Shown one piece after another: positions 1-9,065 of a stretch of 52,568 nt of DNA. Source of the stretch: CAZOWM01 sp964583615 (lineage in GTDB: Bacteria > Spirochaetota > B62-G9 > DRHN01); contig CAZOWM010000023.1 in NCBI GenBank assembly GCA_964583615.1, forward strand, positions 1 to 52,568, in the 5' to 3' direction. The notes under the pieces were generated by a model. The model was given only the letters and a program-made list of their open reading frames with translations. It was not told the DNA's origin and searched no databases. Position 1 is the stretch's first letter. The number at the start of each line of letters is the position of its first letter. The translations under genes and the position numbers were made by a program.

Positions 1-1020
1 GAATTGACAGGTATTCCTCTTGTGAGAATTCTTGAAAGCGAATCCCAGAAGCTTCTCCGAATGGAGGAAGAAATCCATAAAAAGATCGTCGGACAGAACG
101 AGGCAATCGAGGCAGTCAGCAGGGCGGTGCGCAGATCCCGGACAGGGCTGAAATCCCCCAAGAGACCTTCGGGATCGTTTATTTTTCTCGGGCCGACAGG
201 TGTGGGAAAGACATACCTTGCAAAGACGCTTGCCGAGTTCCTTTTCGGAAGCGAAGATTCGCTCATACGAATCGATATGAGCGAATTCATGGAAAAACAC
301 AACGTATCGAGACTGGTTGGGGCGCCTCCAGGGTATGTAGGGTACCAGGAAGGAGGGGAGTTGACCGAGAAAATTCGAAGAAAACCCTACAGCGTAATCC
401 TCTTTGATGAGATCGAGAAGGCACATCCCGACGTGTTCAATATGCTCTTGCAGGTGCTCGAGGAAGGACAGCTCTCGGATCACCTCGGACATACCGTTGA
501 CTTCAGGAACACCGTGATTATTATGACATCAAACGTGGGGAGCAAGGAGATACACAAGGGTACAAGCCTGGGGTTTAGTATCGGGACAGAAAAAAATGAC
601 TTCCTCGATATCAAGGACAAGGCGATTTCCGCCCTGAACAAGGTTTTCAACCCGGAGTTTCTGAACAGAGTCGACGAGGTCGTTGTCTTTCACTCTTTGA
701 AAAAGGATCATATCGGGAAGATCATCGATATAATGTTTGAGGAGATGAGGACTACTCTGAAAGAAAAGGGTATGACATTCGAAATAACCGATCCAGCGCG
801 TTCTTTTATCATTGATAAAGGCTACGATGAAAAATACGGCGCGCGGCCGCTGAGAAGAACAATACAGCGCGAAATTGAAGATCCTCTGGCAAATGAAATA
901 CTGAAAGGGGTCTTCAAAAAACAGAGTAAAATACTCATCGACTATAGAGAAAACCGGATTGTGTTCAGGGAAGCTCGAAAGAAAAAAAGCAAGGAACTCG
1001 AAAAAGTCGAAACATCCTAA
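1..1020 (+). CDS. clpC: ClpC-type AAA+ unfoldase, C-terminal part (5' end outside window)
   Basis: The reading frame is open to the window edge, so only the second ATPase module of a ClpA/B/C-type Hsp100 is visible (about 339 codons). Seen: Walker A GPTGVGKT, the GYVGY pore loop, Walker B VILFDEIEKAH, a sensor-like TSNVGS stretch, an arginine-finger region NPEFLNRVDE and the C-terminal D2-small domain with GARPLRR. An LGF tripeptide follows the TSNVGS strand, at the place where ClpP-partnered ClpC/ClpA carry their ClpP-docking loop; ClpB lacks this loop, so ClpC is preferred. The family unfolds proteins and feeds them to ClpP in the cytoplasm. The TTG at 4 is not a real start because the domain begins upstream. 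The tail is lysine- and glutamate-rich. Confidence 0.9.
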   Translation, partial: ELTGIPLVRILESESQKLLRMEEEIHKKIVGQNEAIEAVSRAVRRSRTGLKSPKRPSGSFIFLGPTGVGKTYLAKTLAEFLFGSEDSLIRIDMSEFMEKHNVSRLVGAPPGYVGYQEGGELTEKIRRKPYSVILFDEIEKAHPDVFNMLLQVLEEGQLSDHLGHTVDFRNTVIIMTSNVGSKEIHKGTSLGFSIGTEKNDFLDIKDKAISALNKVFNPEFLNRVDEVVVFHSLKKDHIGKIIDIMFEEMRTTLKEKGMTFEITDPARSFIIDKGYDEKYGARPLRRTIQREIEDPLANEILKGVFKKQSKILIDYRENRIVFREARKKKSKELEKVETS

Positions 1021-1092
1021 TCGTATCACTACAAAAATCGGTACTAATCAGAGTGTATCGCCAAAAAGACGGAAATCCAACCCTTTGAAATA

Positions 1093-2298
1093 ATGATCGA
1101 AATTGTTGTAGAACTCGCATTCATTTTCATCCTCCTGGTACTCTCCTTCATTTTTTCCGGTTCCGAGGTATCCGTATTTTCTATTTCCGAGGTAGACCGG
1201 CTGAAGCTGGGCACAGAAAGCTCGAGGAAGAACAGCCTGTTCATCCATTACCTGAGCCATCCGCAAAAGGCGCTGGTCACAATTCTTGTCGGCAACATGG
1301 TCGTAAACCTCAGCGCTTCGATAATCGGAGAGCGCATCTCTCATATTCTGTTTGTGAACAACCCTCTGTTTTATTCTGTGTTCATCATGACGGTACTGGT
1401 ACTTCTTTTCGGAGAGATTGTCCCAAAAAAAATTGCGGCTTCCAAACCAACGAAATTCGGGAAGAGATTCATTTCAGTCATAAATATCACCCACACGGTT
1501 CTCTACCCCCTTATTTTCCTGATGAGGAAACTGATCAGCAGCAAGAAGGATAAAAAAAGGAGTATGAACCTCACAAAGGACGAGCTGCTTTCCGCTGTAG
1601 AGGTTGGAGGCAATGCTGGATTGGATACCGCGTCCCTTAATGTGTTAAAAAACCTTATCGTTCACATCGATAAACCCGTTATCGACATCATGATTCCCCG
1701 ATCAGAAATTCAGGCGATTTCGATCGATGAATACTGGAGCACTATCGAAAAATTCGTAAAGGACACGACGTTTTCAACAGTGCTCTTCTTCAAAGGGGAT
1801 ATAGACAATATCATCGGTTATATTTCCATGACTGATATGATCGGTGTGAGGAAAAAGGACCTGAAGGGACTTCTGATTGAACCGCTCTATGTCCCGGAAA
1901 CGAGGATTATATTTTCGCTCCTAGGAGACTTCAAAGAATGGAACAGATCGTTAGCAATTGTTCTTGATGAGTATGGTGGAACGAGCGGTCTCGTTACCTT
2001 CAAGGACATCATCGACTCCATTCTCATTCAGGACATGAAGGTTCAGTCTCTGATACAGCAAATGACAAAAAGATCGTGGCTCGTGCACGGGAATACGAAG
2101 ATTACGGATGTGAATATGAAACTGGGGCTCGAGCTTCCCACAGAATCGAACACTCTGGGGGGATACGTGGTCAACAAAATCGGTGAAATACCCAGAGAAG
2201 GTACAATCGTGTCGTTGCCTCAAAACTTTGTGTGCACGGTGCGAAGAAGCGATGACCGCCAAATAGAACTGCTGGAGCTGAGAAAAAGTGATCGTTAA
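1093..2298 (+). CDS. CNNM/HlyC-CorC family CBS-domain membrane protein (first of pair)
   Basis: A 401-residue protein with the three-part layout of the CNNM/HlyC/CorC family: an N-terminal DUF21 membrane domain (hydrophobic stretches from residue 1, conserved GEIVPKKIAA near 110), a pair of CBS domains beginning near MIPRSEIQAI, and a C-terminal CorC_HlyC domain with GGYVVNKIGEIPREG. Family members are linked to Mg2+/Co2+ efflux or haemolysin-like annotations; the transported ion cannot be read from the sequence. The gene follows clpC by 72 bases and overlaps the next, paralogous gene by 11 bases, so the two are probably translationally coupled and may form a heterodimer. Confidence 0.85.
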   Translation: MIEIVVELAFIFILLVLSFIFSGSEVSVFSISEVDRLKLGTESSRKNSLFIHYLSHPQKALVTILVGNMVVNLSASIIGERISHILFVNNPLFYSVFIMTVLVLLFGEIVPKKIAASKPTKFGKRFISVINITHTVLYPLIFLMRKLISSKKDKKRSMNLTKDELLSAVEVGGNAGLDTASLNVLKNLIVHIDKPVIDIMIPRSEIQAISIDEYWSTIEKFVKDTTFSTVLFFKGDIDNIIGYISMTDMIGVRKKDLKGLLIEPLYVPETRIIFSLLGDFKEWNRSLAIVLDEYGGTSGLVTFKDIIDSILIQDMKVQSLIQQMTKRSWLVHGNTKITDVNMKLGLELPTESNTLGGYVVNKIGEIPREGTIVSLPQNFVCTVRRSDDRQIELLELRKSDR

Positions 2299-3517
2299 TC
2301 TCATTGCAGTACTCGTCCTTTTTGTGTTTTGGGGATTTTTTGCAGGAACAGAAACGGCGTTCATCACCACGAATAAATTCAGGCTAAACAATATGAAAAA
2401 AAAAGGAAGGAAGAGTGCGCTGATTGCCCATTTTCTTCTCGAAAAACCCGAAAGACTGTTCACTACCACACTCGTGGGGACGAATATATCCCTCGTTCTC
2501 TCGGCGAACCTCACGTCTGTTCTTTTCTTCGAACTTTTCAGGACGTCGGTGCCCATCCTTTCTATCGCGGTTCTCACTTTTCTCTCTCTTATTTTTTGCG
2601 AAATTATCCCAAAAAATCTCGCAATAAAACACAGCATGGCGTTTACCCTCATTGTTTCCTATCCACTTTTTGTGTTCTTTATAATATTCTATCCGATTGG
2701 CAAGATCTTTTCATACGTTTCCCACTTCTTCATCAGGCTTTTCGATGTAACCCATACAGGAACGATTCCTCAGATGTTTAAAAAGAAGGAGGACGTGAAA
2801 ATTTTCCTTTCATCTCAGTTAAAGAAGCGTGTGAAGACTGAAACGAGTAGGTATTTTGTCGATTCATTGGACTTTGGAAAAAAGGAGCTCTCAGAGGTGA
2901 TGATTCCACTCGTAGAGATACAAGCGCTTGAGGAGGACAAAAAAGTCGAGGATTGTTACACTTTTATCAGGACGTACAGAAAATCATATGTTCCCGTGTA
3001 CGAGGATAGAATCGACAATATCGTGGGTATTATCTATGTGCACGACCTCTTCGATCACGATAAAAAAGAAAAACTCGGCCAGATAATGAATGAAGTGCTG
3101 TACGTACCTGAAAATAAAAACATAAACGAGCTCTACAGAGAGCTTTTTGTAAAGAATGTGCCTGTTGTGTTTGCAGTAGATGAATACGGCGGTGTTACCG
3201 GACTGGCGACAATATATGACATAGGCGAGGAAATTATCGGCGAGATAAGCGACTTCGGAGCGAAAAAAGACCTTTTGGTCAAAATAAAGCGGGACGAGTA
3301 CCTGTGTGCAGGTGATGTTGAAATCGACGAAATCAATCATCGACTCGGACTTGATATTGAGCTCGAGGAAGTGGTTACTCTCAACGGCCTCTTTTTAAAA
3401 AAGCTCGGAAGAATTCCTGAGGCCGGTGATTATATCGATATTTCAGGATATAGATTCATTGTGGAAAAGAGTTCGGAAAAAAAAGTTGAGTTTGTGAGGA
3501 TAATTCCCAAAACATGA
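2288..3517 (+). CDS. CNNM/HlyC-CorC family CBS-domain membrane protein (second of pair)
   Basis: A 409-residue paralogue of the preceding gene, starting at a GTG inside it. It has the same DUF21 membrane part (conserved FCEIIPKNLAIKHS), a CBS pair (MIPLVEIQALEE and a later VDEYGGVTGLATIYDI) and a C-terminal CorC_HlyC domain (GLFLKKLGRIPEAGD). The 11-base overlap points to coupled translation and a joint function. Tandem paralogues of this family occur in many bacteria. The following bamA gene begins 53 bases downstream and may be in the same transcript. Confidence 0.85.
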   Translation: MIVNLIAVLVLFVFWGFFAGTETAFITTNKFRLNNMKKKGRKSALIAHFLLEKPERLFTTTLVGTNISLVLSANLTSVLFFELFRTSVPILSIAVLTFLSLIFCEIIPKNLAIKHSMAFTLIVSYPLFVFFIIFYPIGKIFSYVSHFFIRLFDVTHTGTIPQMFKKKEDVKIFLSSQLKKRVKTETSRYFVDSLDFGKKELSEVMIPLVEIQALEEDKKVEDCYTFIRTYRKSYVPVYEDRIDNIVGIIYVHDLFDHDKKEKLGQIMNEVLYVPENKNINELYRELFVKNVPVVFAVDEYGGVTGLATIYDIGEEIIGEISDFGAKKDLLVKIKRDEYLCAGDVEIDEINHRLGLDIELEEVVTLNGLFLKKLGRIPEAGDYIDISGYRFIVEKSSEKKVEFVRIIPKT

Positions 3518-3570
3518 GAAAGAGTGTTATATTATAGTGGTCATTTTTGTCGCGTGTAAGGTTGAAGTGT

Positions 3571-6072
3571 ATGCACAAATCAATCCATTACGTACATGCT
3601 GTGTTGTTCTTTTTCTTTCTGTGTGTTTTTTTTCTTTTCCCAGGTACACTCTTCTCCGAGGAACAGTATGAAGGGAAGAGAATCCTCAGGGTGGAGCTTG
3701 AGGGCATCCAGCAGAGCGACTCTTTTTCCGTGAAGAGCGTTATCGAAACAAAAGCGCGTTCGGAATTTTCATTTGAGACATTGGGAAACGATATACGCGC
3801 TCTGTACAATCTCGATCTTTTCGAGAATATTAAGGTGGATGTCGTCGAAAAAGAAGAAGGTCTGATCGTGACGTTTATTTTTACAGAGCTTCCCACTGTT
3901 CGGGACATCATCATCAGAGGGAATAAAAAGATAAAGAACCGTCCGATCAAGGACAGGATACTTCTAAAAAAGGACGCAGTGTTTATAGAAGAGGACCTGT
4001 TTTATGATATTGAAGAGATAAAAGCATTCTACGAACAAAAGGGATATCCGAATACAGAAGTATCCTATGAAGTCCGTAAAGTAACGGAAAAACAGAAAAA
4101 GACTGGAGATGAGATCAGAAAAGTAGACGTTATATTCACGATAAATGAAAGCAAGAAGCTGGTTATACGCAGCATGAGCTTCAGCGGAGTCACAGCGTTC
4201 GAGGAAAAAACACTTTTAAGCAGGATGAAAACAAAGGAACGGGGTTATGCGCTTTCAAGGGGGCATTTCAAGGAAGATCAGTTCGAGCTGGATAAAAGAG
4301 CGATACTCGAAAGATACGGAGAAAACGGATACATCGAAGCTGAAATTGTCAAGGTCGACAAACGTATCACGAGAAACGATGAAAGAAATCGCGACGAGAT
4401 GGATATCACCATCTTCATAAAAGAAGGAGACCAGTACACATTCGGTGGAGTGGACATTTCGGGGAACAAAATATACACCGATGACGAGCTGTACGAAGAA
4501 ATTAGGATTAAAAAGGGAGAAATATTCGATAAAACTGCCTGGAACATCAGCGTACAGGAGATACGGACGCTTCTTGCATCCGGCGGTTACATCTATTACA
4601 ACATAGACATAAACGAACGAAGGGATAGAGAAAAAGACACCGTGTCCTACGACATACATATCACCGAAAACAACAGGGCTCATGTCGAAAACATCTTTAT
4701 TACCGGAAACGAAAGGACGAAGAATTTCGTTATTGCAAGAGAACTGGAAATACGAGAGGGAGAGATCTTCAACGCATACAAGATACAAAGATCGACCGAG
4801 AAGCTTTACAACCTTCGATACTTTTCGCTTGTCAACATAGACGTAAAACCGGGCACGGAACTCGGGCTTGTCGATCTCATATTTGATATAGAGGAGCAGA
4901 GAACAGGGCTGTTCACATTCGGCCTCAGCTACTCAACCTCCGGGTACGGAGTGTCCATATTTGAAGAGCTGTCTGCAAGCAACTTTCTCGGAAGAGGACT
5001 TCGGCTGTATGAAAAAGTGGACTTCGGTTTCGAACGCCAGGTGGTTGAAGTGGGACTCGATGAGCCATGGCTGTTCCACACACCGACCTCTGCAGGTGTA
5101 ACGCTTTCGTTCTCCCGTATCCAGTACGGAGAGGGGGACGAAGTGTATACCTACAATGACGGGCTTTTAGACTCTGAAGGAAACGAAATCCCCGATGGAG
5201 TGGTGGAGATCGAACCCGGAGTCTATGATTATTCAAATGCAAATACTATGGAGTACCTGAGCCAAAGCTATGAGGCGGCCTTCAGGATCGGGCGCAGGTT
5301 TTCAGACTACTGGGGGGTGGCTTCCGAAATTTCGTTTTCAGTGTTCAATAACTCTCCTGGAAAAGATTTCAAGACGGACATGCCTTTTGATGAGACATTG
5401 AGGGAGCAGTATGAAGAAGGATATCTTTGGTACACGAAAAATTACCTCTCTATTACCGGGTACAGGGACTCTCGCGATCTCAGCTACTTTGCAACGAGGG
5501 GCACGTATGTTGCTCAGACATTTACATTTTTTGGAGGTCCCCTTGGCGGGTACAGTGACATGGTCAGGACAAACACGGAATTCAATGTGAACTTTAAGAC
5601 CTTCTGGAAATTCGTTCTCTCGAGCCGTCTTAACTTCGGATTTATCTATCCTTTTCTTGGAAATCCCCTGAAAATAGATGACATCGACTATCTCAGAATC
5701 GACGGCATGAATGAGGGGCGCGGATGGCAGCGGAGCAGCCAGTTTAAACCTCTGGATGCAATTGATGGGAGGGCGGAGCTGAACATAAGTTTCGAACATC
5801 GATTGCCGATTGAGGAGAGGCTTGCATGGGCAATCACCTTTTTCGACATAAGCGGTTTGTACACGTCTCCGGAGGAATTTACTCTGGACCCGAAAGAACT
5901 CTATTACAGTTTTGGCTTGGGGTTGAGTTTTTTGATCCCTGGATTCCCGATTCGCCTCTATCTCGCGCGGCGGTTCAAGTATGATGAGGCAATGGACAAA
6001 TTACAATTCGCAAACAGTCAGAATTTCTTTCAGAACTGGGATTTTGTGTTTGCGGTTGCAGGATTCTTTTAA
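3571..6072 (+). CDS. bamA: Outer-membrane protein assembly factor BamA
   Basis: BamA is the essential barrel protein that inserts beta-barrel proteins into the outer membrane. The 833-residue product has a hydrophobic signal sequence (residues about 1-29, ending before SEEQYEGK), a series of POTRA repeats from about residue 33 to 420 (RILRVELEGI, VRDIIIRGNKKI, YTFGGVDISGNKIY, VENIFITGNERTKN mark strands of successive repeats) and a C-terminal surface-antigen barrel ending in phenylalanine, as expected for a BAM substrate. A GRGW stretch lies where the family normally has the VRGF/Y motif of loop 6. The ATG at 3571 is chosen over an upstream TTG at 3547 because it has AAGG about ten bases before it and begins directly with the signal peptide. 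The next gene is its periplasmic partner, an OmpH/Skp chaperone. Confidence 0.93.
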   Translation: MHKSIHYVHAVLFFFFLCVFFLFPGTLFSEEQYEGKRILRVELEGIQQSDSFSVKSVIETKARSEFSFETLGNDIRALYNLDLFENIKVDVVEKEEGLIVTFIFTELPTVRDIIIRGNKKIKNRPIKDRILLKKDAVFIEEDLFYDIEEIKAFYEQKGYPNTEVSYEVRKVTEKQKKTGDEIRKVDVIFTINESKKLVIRSMSFSGVTAFEEKTLLSRMKTKERGYALSRGHFKEDQFELDKRAILERYGENGYIEAEIVKVDKRITRNDERNRDEMDITIFIKEGDQYTFGGVDISGNKIYTDDELYEEIRIKKGEIFDKTAWNISVQEIRTLLASGGYIYYNIDINERRDREKDTVSYDIHITENNRAHVENIFITGNERTKNFVIARELEIREGEIFNAYKIQRSTEKLYNLRYFSLVNIDVKPGTELGLVDLIFDIEEQRTGLFTFGLSYSTSGYGVSIFEELSASNFLGRGLRLYEKVDFGFERQVVEVGLDEPWLFHTPTSAGVTLSFSRIQYGEGDEVYTYNDGLLDSEGNEIPDGVVEIEPGVYDYSNANTMEYLSQSYEAAFRIGRRFSDYWGVASEISFSVFNNSPGKDFKTDMPFDETLREQYEEGYLWYTKNYLSITGYRDSRDLSYFATRGTYVAQTFTFFGGPLGGYSDMVRTNTEFNVNFKTFWKFVLSSRLNFGFIYPFLGNPLKIDDIDYLRIDGMNEGRGWQRSSQFKPLDAIDGRAELNISFEHRLPIEERLAWAITFFDISGLYTSPEEFTLDPKELYYSFGLGLSFLIPGFPIRLYLARRFKYDEAMDKLQFANSQNFFQNWDFVFAVAGFF

Positions 6073-6087
6073 GTGAGGTGAGTTTTG

Positions 6088-6666
6088 ATGAAAAATAAAT
6101 TCTTTTTCCTTTTTTCCCTCTTTTTCATGATTACTCCCGTGACACTATTCCCAATCACACTCGTTCGGGTTGGGTATATAGACCTCGATGTCATAATATC
6201 GCGCTACACCACAAAGTATATCGATACTGAAATATCGATAAGAGAGGAATATGTATCCCTACTGCAAGCAGAATACAACGATAGGTATTACAGGATGTCG
6301 GAAATGGAGAAAAGCCAGCTTCTTTCAAATCTCCAGAAGCACAGAAGGGTGCTCAATATGCTCAAATACAATAAGTATCTCTGGGAAAACACCGAAGAGT
6401 TGAGCGATGAAATCATCTACCAAATCGTCCAGAGAGACCTTATGGAAGCAATTAAAAAGACAGGTGAGCTTGAAGGGTTCAGTCTCATTCTGGACAACAC
6501 TGGAAATTTCATTTACGGAAGCGAAGACGTCAACCTCACCGAAAAGGTACTGTTCAGGCTCGATGAAAAACTTTTTGATCTCAGGAATACAGAACCCGTC
6601 ACTCCTCTTTCTCTTGAATCTGAAAGTGAAGAACGCAATTTACTTCTTGAAAATGAAGAAGAATAA
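6088..6666 (+). CDS. OmpH/Skp-family periplasmic chaperone
   Basis: A 192-residue secreted protein: a phenylalanine-rich N-terminal signal sequence (about 1-22) followed by VGYIDLDVIISRYTT, a form of the Skp opening VGYVDxxxV, then a long charged helical stretch able to form the Skp coiled coil, and a C-terminal strand region (EGFSLILDNTGNFIYGS) typical of OmpH. Skp-like proteins hold unfolded outer-membrane proteins in the periplasm before BamA inserts them; adjacency to bamA supports the call. The ATG at 6088, preceded by GAGGTGAG at 6074-6081, is preferred to the overlapping TTG at 6085. The acidic tail after about residue 165 is not part of the core fold. Confidence 0.85.
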   Translation: MKNKFFFLFSLFFMITPVTLFPITLVRVGYIDLDVIISRYTTKYIDTEISIREEYVSLLQAEYNDRYYRMSEMEKSQLLSNLQKHRRVLNMLKYNKYLWENTEELSDEIIYQIVQRDLMEAIKKTGELEGFSLILDNTGNFIYGSEDVNLTEKVLFRLDEKLFDLRNTEPVTPLSLESESEERNLLLENEEE

Positions 6667-6704
6667 CCACACCGTACGGCACTATTTAATTTGGAGGTGT
6701 TCAA

Positions 6705-7139
6705 ATGTCAGACAACAAGAAAACCATGACAATACAGGACATCAAGGATTATTTACCCCACAGATACCCGTTTTTGTTCGTAGACAAAGTAACCGAGATT
6801 CATGATGATGGGCTTACTGCGATTAAGAATGTTACAGGTAATGAATATTTTTTTATGGGGCACTTTCCCGACTATCCTGTTTTACCGGGAGTTATTCAGA
6901 TAGAGGCGCTCGCGCAGGCGTCCGCACTGTTTGTTATTTATAAGTACGATCTGAAATCAAAACCGGTGTACTTCATGAGTATCGACAAGGTGAAATTCAG
7001 AAACCAGGTCGTGCCCGGTGACACTCTCAGACTGGAAATCAATCTTGTACGATTTGGCGGAAAAGTTGCGCGTGTAAAAGGGAGGGGGTTTGTTGATGAC
7101 AAGATTGCGCTTGAGGCGGAAATGGTTGCAATGATCTAA
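6705..7139 (+). CDS. fabZ: 3-hydroxyacyl-[acyl-carrier-protein] dehydratase FabZ
   Basis: A 144-residue hot-dog-fold dehydratase removing water from 3-hydroxyacyl-ACP in fatty acid elongation. Seen: the HRYPFLFVD opening, GHFPDYPVLPGV with the catalytic histidine (H53) and the catalytic glutamate in IQIEALAQ (E67). The length matches FabZ. A GGAGGTG ribosome site at 6692-6698 fixes the ATG start. fabZ next to lpxA is a common arrangement in Gram-negative bacteria, where both draw on 3-hydroxyacyl-ACP: FabZ for phospholipid chains and LpxA for lipid A. Confidence 0.95.
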   Translation: MSDNKKTMTIQDIKDYLPHRYPFLFVDKVTEIHDDGLTAIKNVTGNEYFFMGHFPDYPVLPGVIQIEALAQASALFVIYKYDLKSKPVYFMSIDKVKFRNQVVPGDTLRLEINLVRFGGKVARVKGRGFVDDKIALEAEMVAMI

Positions 7140-7173
7140 ACGTGAGAAGTGCAACTCACCTTGAGGAGTGCAC

Positions 7174-7971
7174 ATGGGAATACACAGCAGCGCTGTCATC
7201 GACAGAAGAGCAACAATAGGGAAAAACAATGAACTAGGTCCGCACGTGGTCATCGACGGCCCTGCGGTTATCGGTGACAACAACACCATCGGACCTTCAA
7301 CGATCATTACCGGAAACACAACAATCGGTGACAACAATCACATTAGCGGTCATGTGTACATTGGGAACCTTCCTCAGGATCTCTCATTCAAAGGAGCAGT
7401 ATCCTTCGTCAAGATCGGAAACAGCAACACATTACGTGAGTTCACCAACATCCATCGCGGCACAACAGAGGAAAGCTCCACAATTATCGGTGACAACAAC
7501 TATCTCATGGTTTCAACGCATATCGCTCACAATTGCACATTGGGAAACAATAACATCATGGTAAACGGAGCGAGCCTCGGCGGCTATGCTGAGGTAAAGG
7601 ACCATGCGTTTCTCAGTGCATATGTGATTGTTCACCAGTTTGTTCGTATCGGAAGCTACTGCATCTGTGGAATTCTGTCAAAAATCGTGAAGGATGTGCT
7701 TCCGTACATGATGGTCGACGGCAATCCATCTCTCGTGAGAGGAGTAAATGTCATCGGTTTGAAAAGAAAAGGCTTCGATGCAGCTCGAAGAGAGAGGATA
7801 AGAACCGCATACAAGATTCTTTACAGATATGATTACAGTCTTCCTCACGCACTTGAAGAATTGAGAAAGATGAATGATGAGGGCGATATACAGGTTCTCA
7901 TTGATTTCATCGAAAACTCAAAAAGAGGCATTCTCCTGAAGTCACCAAAAACTGTGGAATCATACGAGTAG
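7174..7971 (+). CDS. lpxA: UDP-N-acetylglucosamine acyltransferase LpxA
   Basis: LpxA transfers a 3-hydroxyacyl chain from ACP to UDP-GlcNAc, the first step of lipid A synthesis. The 265-residue protein has many hexapeptide repeats of the left-handed beta-helix (VIGDNN, TIGDNN and similar), the GNLPQDLSFKG loop and the catalytic region STHIAHNC, where H119 corresponds to the general base H125 of the E. coli enzyme. A helical C-terminal domain follows. The ATG at 7174 is chosen over the GTG at 7168 because GAGGAG at 7163-7168 lies at proper distance from the ATG. Its presence suggests lipopolysaccharide, though the rest of the lpx genes are not in the window. ruvX starts 5 bases after the stop. 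Confidence 0.94.
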   Translation: MGIHSSAVIDRRATIGKNNELGPHVVIDGPAVIGDNNTIGPSTIITGNTTIGDNNHISGHVYIGNLPQDLSFKGAVSFVKIGNSNTLREFTNIHRGTTEESSTIIGDNNYLMVSTHIAHNCTLGNNNIMVNGASLGGYAEVKDHAFLSAYVIVHQFVRIGSYCICGILSKIVKDVLPYMMVDGNPSLVRGVNVIGLKRKGFDAARRERIRTAYKILYRYDYSLPHALEELRKMNDEGDIQVLIDFIENSKRGILLKSPKTVESYE

Positions 7972-7976
7972 GCACC

Positions 7977-8411
7977 ATGTCTCAATATATTGGGTTAGAT
8001 GTTGGAGACAAGAGGGTAGGTATAGCAGTGAGCGATCAATCTCACAAGATAGCGTTCGCGCTCGGTGTTGTGGAAAGACATGGAGGAAGCTACGGGTTCA
8101 ATAAAATTAAAAAGCTTATCTGCGAAAAGGATGTTGAAGCGTTCGTCGTCGGTATTCCCCTTAATAGGGGAGGCGGGCATGGAATACAAAGTGAAAAGGT
8201 TCTTGAGTACATTGAAGCAATGAAATCCTACTTCCACATCAACGTTATTCCATGGGATGAACGGTTTACCACAGTTATTGCGGAGAGCTCTCTTCGCGAG
8301 ATGAATATACCGCACAAAAATGCAAAAGATGTAATAGACGCGATTTCTGCGCAACTTATTCTTCAGTCATACCTTGATCATATAAACGATGATCATATAA
8401 ACGATCATTAA
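7977..8411 (+). CDS. ruvX: RuvX/YqgF-family putative pre-16S rRNA nuclease
   Basis: A 144-residue RNase H-fold protein of the YqgF family, which trims pre-16S rRNA and has been proposed as a Holliday junction resolvase. Seen: GLDVGDKRVGIAVSD with the first metal-binding aspartate (D8), VVGIPLNRGG, the PWDERFTTVIAE segment and KDVIDAISAQLIL with the last catalytic aspartate. It follows lpxA by 5 bases. The C-terminus is extended by DHINDDHINDH, encoded by a perfect 15-base tandem duplication just before the stop, so the natural tail may have been lengthened recently. Confidence 0.88.
   Translation: MSQYIGLDVGDKRVGIAVSDQSHKIAFALGVVERHGGSYGFNKIKKLICEKDVEAFVVGIPLNRGGGHGIQSEKVLEYIEAMKSYFHINVIPWDERFTTVIAESSLREMNIPHKNAKDVIDAISAQLILQSYLDHINDDHINDH
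8376..8405 (+). repeat. Perfect 15-bp tandem duplication at the 3' end of ruvX
   Basis: The unit gatcatataaacgat occurs at 8376-8390 and again at 8391-8405 without mismatch. It keeps the reading frame and adds a second DHIND to the protein tail. Confidence 0.9.
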
Positions 8412-8667
8412 TAGCATACTTAAAAAAATTATTAGGATGTTTTACTTTTTATACTATAGAAAAAAAATAGTAGGTATAATAATTTATAAAAAATTTTATG
8501 GATAAATGTTGGCAGGTATAAAACTATGAATACAAAGGTATATATACTACTATAAGTCGACATAATATATCTTATAGGAAGTAGAATATATGTTTTTCAC
8601 ATGCTCTCAGGCTTTTTGAATATTTTTTGTGAAGGCTTTTAATGGTTTCCTTAAAGTTTCCTCGAGG
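8412..8667. other. AT-rich spacer between convergent genes, with small inverted repeats
   Basis: This 256-base spacer lies between the ends of ruvX (+) and the zinc-ribbon gene (-). It is very A+T-rich compared with its neighbours. Seen: an inverted repeat TACTAT/ATAGTA at 8452-8457 and 8467-8472, and an imperfect hairpin with arms 8547-8556 and 8571-8584 (a four-base bulge). Neither is followed by a clear U-tract, so I do not call a standard terminator. No ORF of convincing quality and no RNA gene was recognised. Confidence 0.5.
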
Positions 8668-8985
8668 TTACTCTTTCTGTTTCTCTTTTTTATTTTCAGA
8701 AGTTAAGGATTCTTTTTTTGTTTCTTCTTTTGCAGATGGTTTTGTGTCGTCACTTCCATTCTTGCTTTGAGCAGAGAGGCTCTCCGCAGTTTTAGTTGAG
8801 TTCGAGCCTTTGTAATCAGTCGTGTAGAAACCGCTTCCTTTAAATATGATTCCGGCACCTCCGCTGACCAGCCTTTTGACTTCTCCTCCACATACAGGGC
8901 ACTCTTTAAGCGGCTCGTCGGTAATTTTTTGAAATACTTCGAATACCTCTTCACACTTGTTACACTTGTACTCGTATGTCGGCAT
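8668..8985 (-). CDS. FmdB/YHS-type putative regulatory zinc-ribbon protein
   Basis: A 105-residue protein beginning MPTYEYKCNKCEEVFE, the hallmark of the FmdB_CxxC_SSSS family, with a second pair CPVCGG; the four cysteines should bind one zinc. The next segment LVSGGAGIIFKGSGFYTTDY is also family-typical. The rest (from about residue 63) is a lysine/serine-rich low-complexity tail. The start at 8985 is chosen because AGGAG lies about eight bases upstream and the family always starts at this methionine. The family was named from an amide-regulon gene in a methylotroph, but most members have no proven function. The gene has its own promoter candidate at 9031-9059. Confidence 0.85.
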   Translation of the reverse strand: MPTYEYKCNKCEEVFEVFQKITDEPLKECPVCGGEVKRLVSGGAGIIFKGSGFYTTDYKGSNSTKTAESLSAQSKNGSDDTKPSAKEETKKESLTSENKKEKQKE

Positions 8986-9030
8986 CTGATTCACTCCTAA
9001 GCAAAACCGTTATGAAAAATTCGCTTTATA

Positions 9031-9059
9031 AATGTACGGATTTTCTTTTTTACAGTCAA
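9031..9059 (-). promoter_or_regulatory. Sigma-70-type promoter for the zinc-ribbon gene
   Basis: On the minus strand, TTGACT (9059-9054), a 17-base spacer and TACATT (9036-9031). It sits directly after the cyclase stop codon and about 45 bases before the downstream start, so the zinc-ribbon gene can be transcribed independently. Confidence 0.6.
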
Positions 9060-9065
9060 TTGAAA

